This document shows positions 60,042 through 64,000 of a stretch of 64,000 bases of DNA, in pieces. Both the position numbers and the translations under genes were made by a program. The stretch comes from WJJR01 sp964440935 (GTDB taxonomy: Bacteria > Zixibacteria > MSB-5A5 > WJJR01), in assembly GCA_964440935.1 (NCBI GenBank), contig CAYTTY010000017.1, positions 1-64,000 of the forward strand. The letters are read 5' to 3'. Under the pieces are notes generated by a model. The model saw only the letters and a program-made list of their open reading frames with translations. It ran no database searches and was not told where the DNA came from. Numbering within the stretch: the first letter of the stretch is position 1; every line of letters starts with the position of its first letter.

Positions 60042-62777
60042 TTACAGTTCGCCGGTATCGATATGCACAATGTCACCCACTTGCAACTCGGTGAGCCCTT
60101 CTTCGATCGCGGCACGATCACCAACCACGACAATCAACAATTGATCGGGGTGGAGGTAATCCTTGGCCGCCTGCGTTGCGGTGGCGCCGTCGATCGATTC
60201 CACACGTTCGACATACGTCTCCCACTCGCTCGGCGGCAGATTGAACCGGACCATCTGCACGAGTTCCCCCGCAATTCCGTTGTACGTATCGAATTCACTC
60301 GGGAAACTCTTGATCAGGTTGTTCTTGCTGTTCATCACTTCGTCGTCGGTCAATGGACGAATGGTGGTGATGTCGCGCAGCTCGTTGATGATCTCAGTGA
60401 CCGATTCCTTGGTCACTTCGCTCTGCACCTGCGCATAGGCAATGAACGGACCGACACCTTTGCGGCTCGAGAAGAATGCGCTCGCGCCGTAAGTGTAGCC
60501 TTTGTCTTCACGCAGATTCATGTTCAACCGGCTGGTGAACTGGCCGCCGAAGACGTTGTTCATGACGTTGATCGCCATCCAGTCGGGGTTGTTGCGTTTG
60601 ACGCCGAGATGTCCGGCGATAATCACACTCTGCGCCGCGCCCGGCTTGTCGACGATGCAAATCTTGGTGCTTTGCAGCGGTTCCGGCTCAGGCACTTCAC
60701 TGGCCGCCACCGTACCCGGTGCCCACCCCTTGAATGCCTTCTCCAACTTCTGCGTCGCTTCCTCGAGAGTAATATCGCCCACCATCACGACGGCGGCATT
60801 GTTCGGATAGAAGTTGTTCTCGTAAAACGTGACCAGATCGTCGCGCGTGATGGCGTTGACCGACTGTTCGGTACCATGGCCGGTGTATGGCTGGCCATAC
60901 GGATGATCCGGCCCATACAGTTTGCGCAGAAAGGTTTTGAACGCCGCGGTGAACGGCTGCTTCGATTCCTGCTGAATCCGTCCGAGGTAATTCTCCCGTA
61001 ACCGTTCCAGCTCATCCTCGGGGAACGTCGGATTCAAAACAACGTCGGACATCAACTCCAACCCGGCGTCCAAATTCTTCTTCAGAATATTGAGCGACAC
61101 GGTCGTGCCGTCGAATGTGCTGTTGGTGCCCAGATTCGCACCCAAACGCTGAACCTCGTCATTGATCTCCAACACGGTGCGATTCTTGGTGCCTTCATTG
61201 AGCATGTCGGCGGCCATCGAGGCGACACCGGGACGGTCAACCGGATCGGCCGCCCAGCCGCTCTTCAATTCCATCGTCGTCTGCACCAGCGGCAGCGAGT
61301 GATCTTCAACCACCAGCAGTTCCAGACCATTGGACAATTCGGCGCGCTGAATGCTCGGCGGATCAAACGACGGTTCCGGGCCTTCGGCCGGTTTGGTCGC
61401 GCGATCGACCTCGACATCCATTGCCATCACTTCGCCACGCGGCATGATGTGCAAGACGGCACGATTGTCGAGATTGATATACTTGCGCGCATAGCTGTTC
61501 ACACTTTCGACCGTGGCGTTCGAATAACGATCCATATCCCACTGGAACATGTCGGGCTCACCCAGGAAGACATTGTATCCATTGAGCCGATCGGCGATGC
61601 CGCCGAATCCACCGACACGCTGCAAACCGCGCACGAAGTTTGTCTCCCAATTGGTGCGCGCACGAACCAGTTCATCCTGCGTGATACCGGTCTTGAGCAC
61701 CTCGGTCAGAATGCGATCGACTTCCTGTTCGATTTCCTCCAGTGTGTAACCGTCTTTTGCGGTCACCTGGATATTGAAGGTGCTGCTCAGTTCGCCCGAC
61801 GATTGATACGCACTGACATCCTGCGCCATCTTCTTGTCATAGACCAATTCCTTGTAGAGGCGCGAGGTCTTGCCGCTGGCGAGGACATTGGCAAACAAAT
61901 CGAAATCGGCGTCACCGGGTTTGTAGTAGCCGGGTGTATGCCAGGCGTAATACAAACGCGGCAGTTTCACATTGTCTTCGGCCTTGGCACGGCGTTCGCC
62001 TTCCATCTCCGGAATCCAGTCAGTCATACGGTCGACCATTGGACCGGCGGGAATCGGGCCGAAATACTTTTCGACCAGCTCCTTCGCCTGCGCCGGATCG
62101 AAATCACCGGCAATACACAGGCTGGCGTTGGCCGGATGGTAATACTGCTTAAAGAAGTTCTGCACGTCGTCCATCGACGCCGCCGACAGATCGTCCATGC
62201 TGCCGATCACCGTCCACGAATAGGGATGGTTATCGGGATACAATAGCGGCTTCATCAGTTCGTATGACTTGCCATACGGCTGGTTGTCAACACCCTGACG
62301 GCGCTCGTTTTTGACCACGTCGCGCTGGTTGTCGAGTTTCTCCTGGGTCATCGCCGGCAGGAGATACCCCATGCGGTCGGCTTCCAGCCAAATCGCCAGT
62401 TCGAGGTAATTGCTCGGGACGTTCTCCCAGTAATTCGTGCGATCCTGTGTCGTGGAGCCGTTGACCGCACCGCCGACTTTCTCCAGCGGTGCAAAATAGT
62501 CGGCGTCATGATTCTCCGATCCCTGGAACATCATGTGCTCGAAGAGATGCGCGAACCCGGTGCGTCCCTTCTCTTCGTTTTTTGAGCCGACATAGTACCA
62601 CACGTTGACCGCCACCATCGGAATCGAATGATCCTCGTACAGAATCACATCGAGCCCGTTCGGCAACTCATACTGTTCGTACTCGATCGGCGGCAACTCC
62701 TGCGCCGATGCGAGTGGCATCGCCAGCGCAATGGCCAACACCGCCACTGCACAGCCGACGAAATGCGTCGTTCTCAT
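60042..62777 (-). CDS. M16 family zinc peptidase (pitrilysin-like), two-domain
   Basis: A 911-aa exported protein; GGGAGG 8 nt upstream of the ATG at 62777. It has a signal peptide (about 25 residues, ending ASA). The N-terminal M16 half has the inverted zinc motif HLFEH (77-81). The second half has the same fold, with MAADMLNEGTKN in place of the zinc motif, so it is probably inactive, as usual for this family. Likely a periplasmic peptidase. It is the last gene before a terminator. Confidence 0.95.
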   Translation of the reverse strand: MRTTHFVGCAVAVLAIALAMPLASAQELPPIEYEQYELPNGLDVILYEDHSIPMVAVNVWYYVGSKNEEKGRTGFAHLFEHMMFQGSENHDADYFAPLEKVGGAVNGSTTQDRTNYWENVPSNYLELAIWLEADRMGYLLPAMTQEKLDNQRDVVKNERRQGVDNQPYGKSYELMKPLLYPDNHPYSWTVIGSMDDLSAASMDDVQNFFKQYYHPANASLCIAGDFDPAQAKELVEKYFGPIPAGPMVDRMTDWIPEMEGERRAKAEDNVKLPRLYYAWHTPGYYKPGDADFDLFANVLASGKTSRLYKELVYDKKMAQDVSAYQSSGELSSTFNIQVTAKDGYTLEEIEQEVDRILTEVLKTGITQDELVRARTNWETNFVRGLQRVGGFGGIADRLNGYNVFLGEPDMFQWDMDRYSNATVESVNSYARKYINLDNRAVLHIMPRGEVMAMDVEVDRATKPAEGPEPSFDPPSIQRAELSNGLELLVVEDHSLPLVQTTMELKSGWAADPVDRPGVASMAADMLNEGTKNRTVLEINDEVQRLGANLGTNSTFDGTTVSLNILKKNLDAGLELMSDVVLNPTFPEDELERLRENYLGRIQQESKQPFTAAFKTFLRKLYGPDHPYGQPYTGHGTEQSVNAITRDDLVTFYENNFYPNNAAVVMVGDITLEEATQKLEKAFKGWAPGTVAASEVPEPEPLQSTKICIVDKPGAAQSVIIAGHLGVKRNNPDWMAINVMNNVFGGQFTSRLNMNLREDKGYTYGASAFFSSRKGVGPFIAYAQVQSEVTKESVTEIINELRDITTIRPLTDDEVMNSKNNLIKSFPSEFDTYNGIAGELVQMVRFNLPPSEWETYVERVESIDGATATQAAKDYLHPDQLLIVVVGDRAAIEEGLTELQVGDIVHIDTGEL

Positions 62778-62831
62778 GCGTCCATCCTCCCTCTGGTTAA
62801 CTCTGTTACTCACACATCCATCTATTTGCGC

Positions 62832-63719
62832 TTAGATTTGCTCGGGATCCTTGACTCTGGCCGTCTGCTCGGCAGCTTGATCCTTCCAATATTCCAGAAT
62901 GTATTCCCATGCCTCTTTGGCGGTTTCGCAGTAATGAAACAGCTCGATGTCTTCGGGATCAATCGTCCCTTCCAATACGAATCGCTCGAAGTCGACAATC
63001 CCGTTCCAGAATTCGCGCCCCATCAGCACAATCGGCAACCGGTCGACTTTGCGCGTTTGCACCAGCGTCAGCGCCTCGAACAGCTCGTCCATCGTGCCGT
63101 AGCCGCCGGGGAAGGCGACCAATGCCTTGGCACGCAGCATGAAGTGCATTTTGCGGATGGCGAAATAGTGGAATTGGAAGCATAAATCCGGCGTGATGTA
63201 TGGGTTTGGCGCCTGTTCCAGCGGGAGGGTGATGTTCAAGCCGATGCTCTTGGCTCCCGCTTCGTACGCGCCCCGGTTGGCGGCCTCCATCACCCCCGGG
63301 CCGCCGCCCGTCACAACGACAAACTCATTACCGTTGCCCCCTTGGCCGTATTCCGAGACCAGGCGCCCAAACTCGCGCGCTTCCTGATAATACTTGGATT
63401 TACCCAGAATGTTGCGTGCAATCTTCAGGCGAAGCGCCAGATCGGTATTCTCGGGGGACTTTTCGACCGCCTTTTCGAGATCGTCCACCTGAATCTGCGC
63501 AATTTCCGGCGCGATGATTCGCGTCCCGCCAAAGACAACAATGGTCGAATTGATATCATGCTCCATGAGAGTCAGCTCGGGTTTGAGCAGTTCCAACTGG
63601 AGTCGCACCGGCCGCAGGTCAGGCCGATTCAAAAAGTCAATATCTTCGTACGCCTTGACGTACGACGGCGCTTTATGCCACCACTCACCGTTTGGCTCTT
63701 TCACGTTATCATCAGACAT
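62832..63719 (-). CDS. LOG family protein
   Basis: A 295-aa protein. The LOG signatures are present: GGGPGVMEAANRGAYEAGA and FPGGYGTMDELFEALTLVQT. This family includes cytokinin riboside monophosphate phosphoribohydrolases and nucleotide 5-monophosphate nucleosidases such as PpnN. It is longer at the N-terminus than the short LOG form, so it may be the PpnN-like or TIGR00730-like type. Upstream of the M16 gene by 54 bp, likely cotranscribed. Confidence 0.9.
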   Translation of the reverse strand: MSDDNVKEPNGEWWHKAPSYVKAYEDIDFLNRPDLRPVRLQLELLKPELTLMEHDINSTIVVFGGTRIIAPEIAQIQVDDLEKAVEKSPENTDLALRLKIARNILGKSKYYQEAREFGRLVSEYGQGGNGNEFVVVTGGGPGVMEAANRGAYEAGAKSIGLNITLPLEQAPNPYITPDLCFQFHYFAIRKMHFMLRAKALVAFPGGYGTMDELFEALTLVQTRKVDRLPIVLMGREFWNGIVDFERFVLEGTIDPEDIELFHYCETAKEAWEYILEYWKDQAAEQTARVKDPEQI

Positions 63720-63775
63720 GCATAGCCTCTCTTATCCACCAGTCGTGCTCACAACCGTGACGTCTGTATACTCCG

Positions 63776-64000
63776 TTAGAGTTCGACTTCCTCTCCGAAC
63801 TGCGGAATGACAGTATGGAAACCGCGTTCCGTCTGTAAACGTTCCGCCATCGCCGCCGCCGGTCCCGGTTCGCCGTGTGTCACAAACGTTGTCTCCGGTG
63901 GGTTCGTGATGGCCGACACCCAGCGCATCAGCTCATTGTAATCGGCGTGAGCGGACAATCCGGAGAAGGAAATCACCTCGGCTTTGACCTCGTGATTGCG
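63776..64000 (-). CDS. MBL-fold protein C-terminus with RMMBL motif (partial)
   Basis: The C-terminal 75 or so residues of an ORF that runs off the right edge. KAEVISFSGLSAHADYNELM and then WV is the RMMBL motif of beta-CASP-type MBL proteins, with the late zinc-binding His in SAHAD. FVTHGEPGPAAAMAERLQTE is the matching end motif. Such proteins are RNases or RNA processing enzymes; the exact type cannot be said. Confidence 0.85.
   Translation of the reverse strand, partial: RNHEVKAEVISFSGLSAHADYNELMRWVSAITNPPETTFVTHGEPGPAAAMAERLQTERGFHTVIPQFGEEVEL

Noticed and set aside
60063..61001. Plus-strand 312-aa ORF opposite the M16 gene
   Set aside because: Shadow of a clear M16 peptidase.

Overview
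The window looks like chromosome of an uncultured, GC-rich, two-membrane bacterium. The evidence is an outer-membrane barrel protein, multihaem and RND systems, type IV-pilin-like prepilins, YadA-head surface proteins with Sec signals, and a large secreted protein ending in dockerin-like calcium loops. This mix resembles FCB-group candidate phyla such as Zixibacteria or Latescibacteria, but that placement is inference and there is no rRNA or tRNA here to test it. Nearly all genes have clear Shine-Dalgarno (SD) sequences and usual starts.

Layout. 0.2-5.1 kb: a WD40-like exported propeller protein, two near-twin prepilins each with a possible sigma54 promoter, and a YadA-head surface protein. 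5.3-9.7 kb: a DUF6504 protein, the ribosome-assembly GTPase Der, a second mosaic YadA-head protein and a hemerythrin. 10.4-19.0 kb: a co-directional minus-strand block read as a partial phage head module (prohead protease, small membrane protein, cement-like protein, major capsid-like protein, propeller protein, possible connector, small proteins), ending in two Sec-exported proteins; no terminase, portal, tail or integrase is visible. 19.4-25 kb: NUDIX hydrolase, RecN, small membrane and zinc-ribbon proteins, an APC transporter and a DUF6265 protein. 25.1-32.0 kb: accessory genes, namely an overlapping AAA ATPase/DUF4276 pair (possible defence system), a zinc-ribbon protein, a REP-associated transposase (RAYT) flanked by its REP hairpins, a Ski2-like helicase carrying an in-frame palindromic repeat, and a HicAB pair. 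32.7-40.5 kb: SnoaL-like and MBL-fold genes divergent from a TetR regulator, then a heavy-metal RND operon whose adaptor carries five 6-Cys repeats. 41.1-51 kb: a hexahaem cytochrome, an M14 carboxypeptidase, a LytS/LytTR pair plus a lone receiver, an Eis-like acetyltransferase and a branched-chain-type binding protein. 51.8-64 kb: PEGA/TPR and TPR membrane proteins, an outer-membrane barrel, the dockerin-like protein, an M16 peptidase, a LOG protein and the C-terminus of an MBL/RMMBL protein cut by the window edge.

The most unusual feature is the repeat landscape. A MITE-like family bounded by TA, with inverted ends near TAGAGCGATTGTCAGAA, recurs at least nine times and fills most gaps between converging genes. 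In three places its outermost bases are the stop codon of the adjoining gene. Other palindromic families lie beside it: a TCAGGACCCCGGCGC family, a CCCACCGCAAGCGGTGGG family, a CCCTCACCC/GGGTGAGGG family (one copy inside a helicase gene), REP hairpins, and a perfect 29-bp inverted repeat inside the phage block. No autonomous TA-specific transposase is present in the window.
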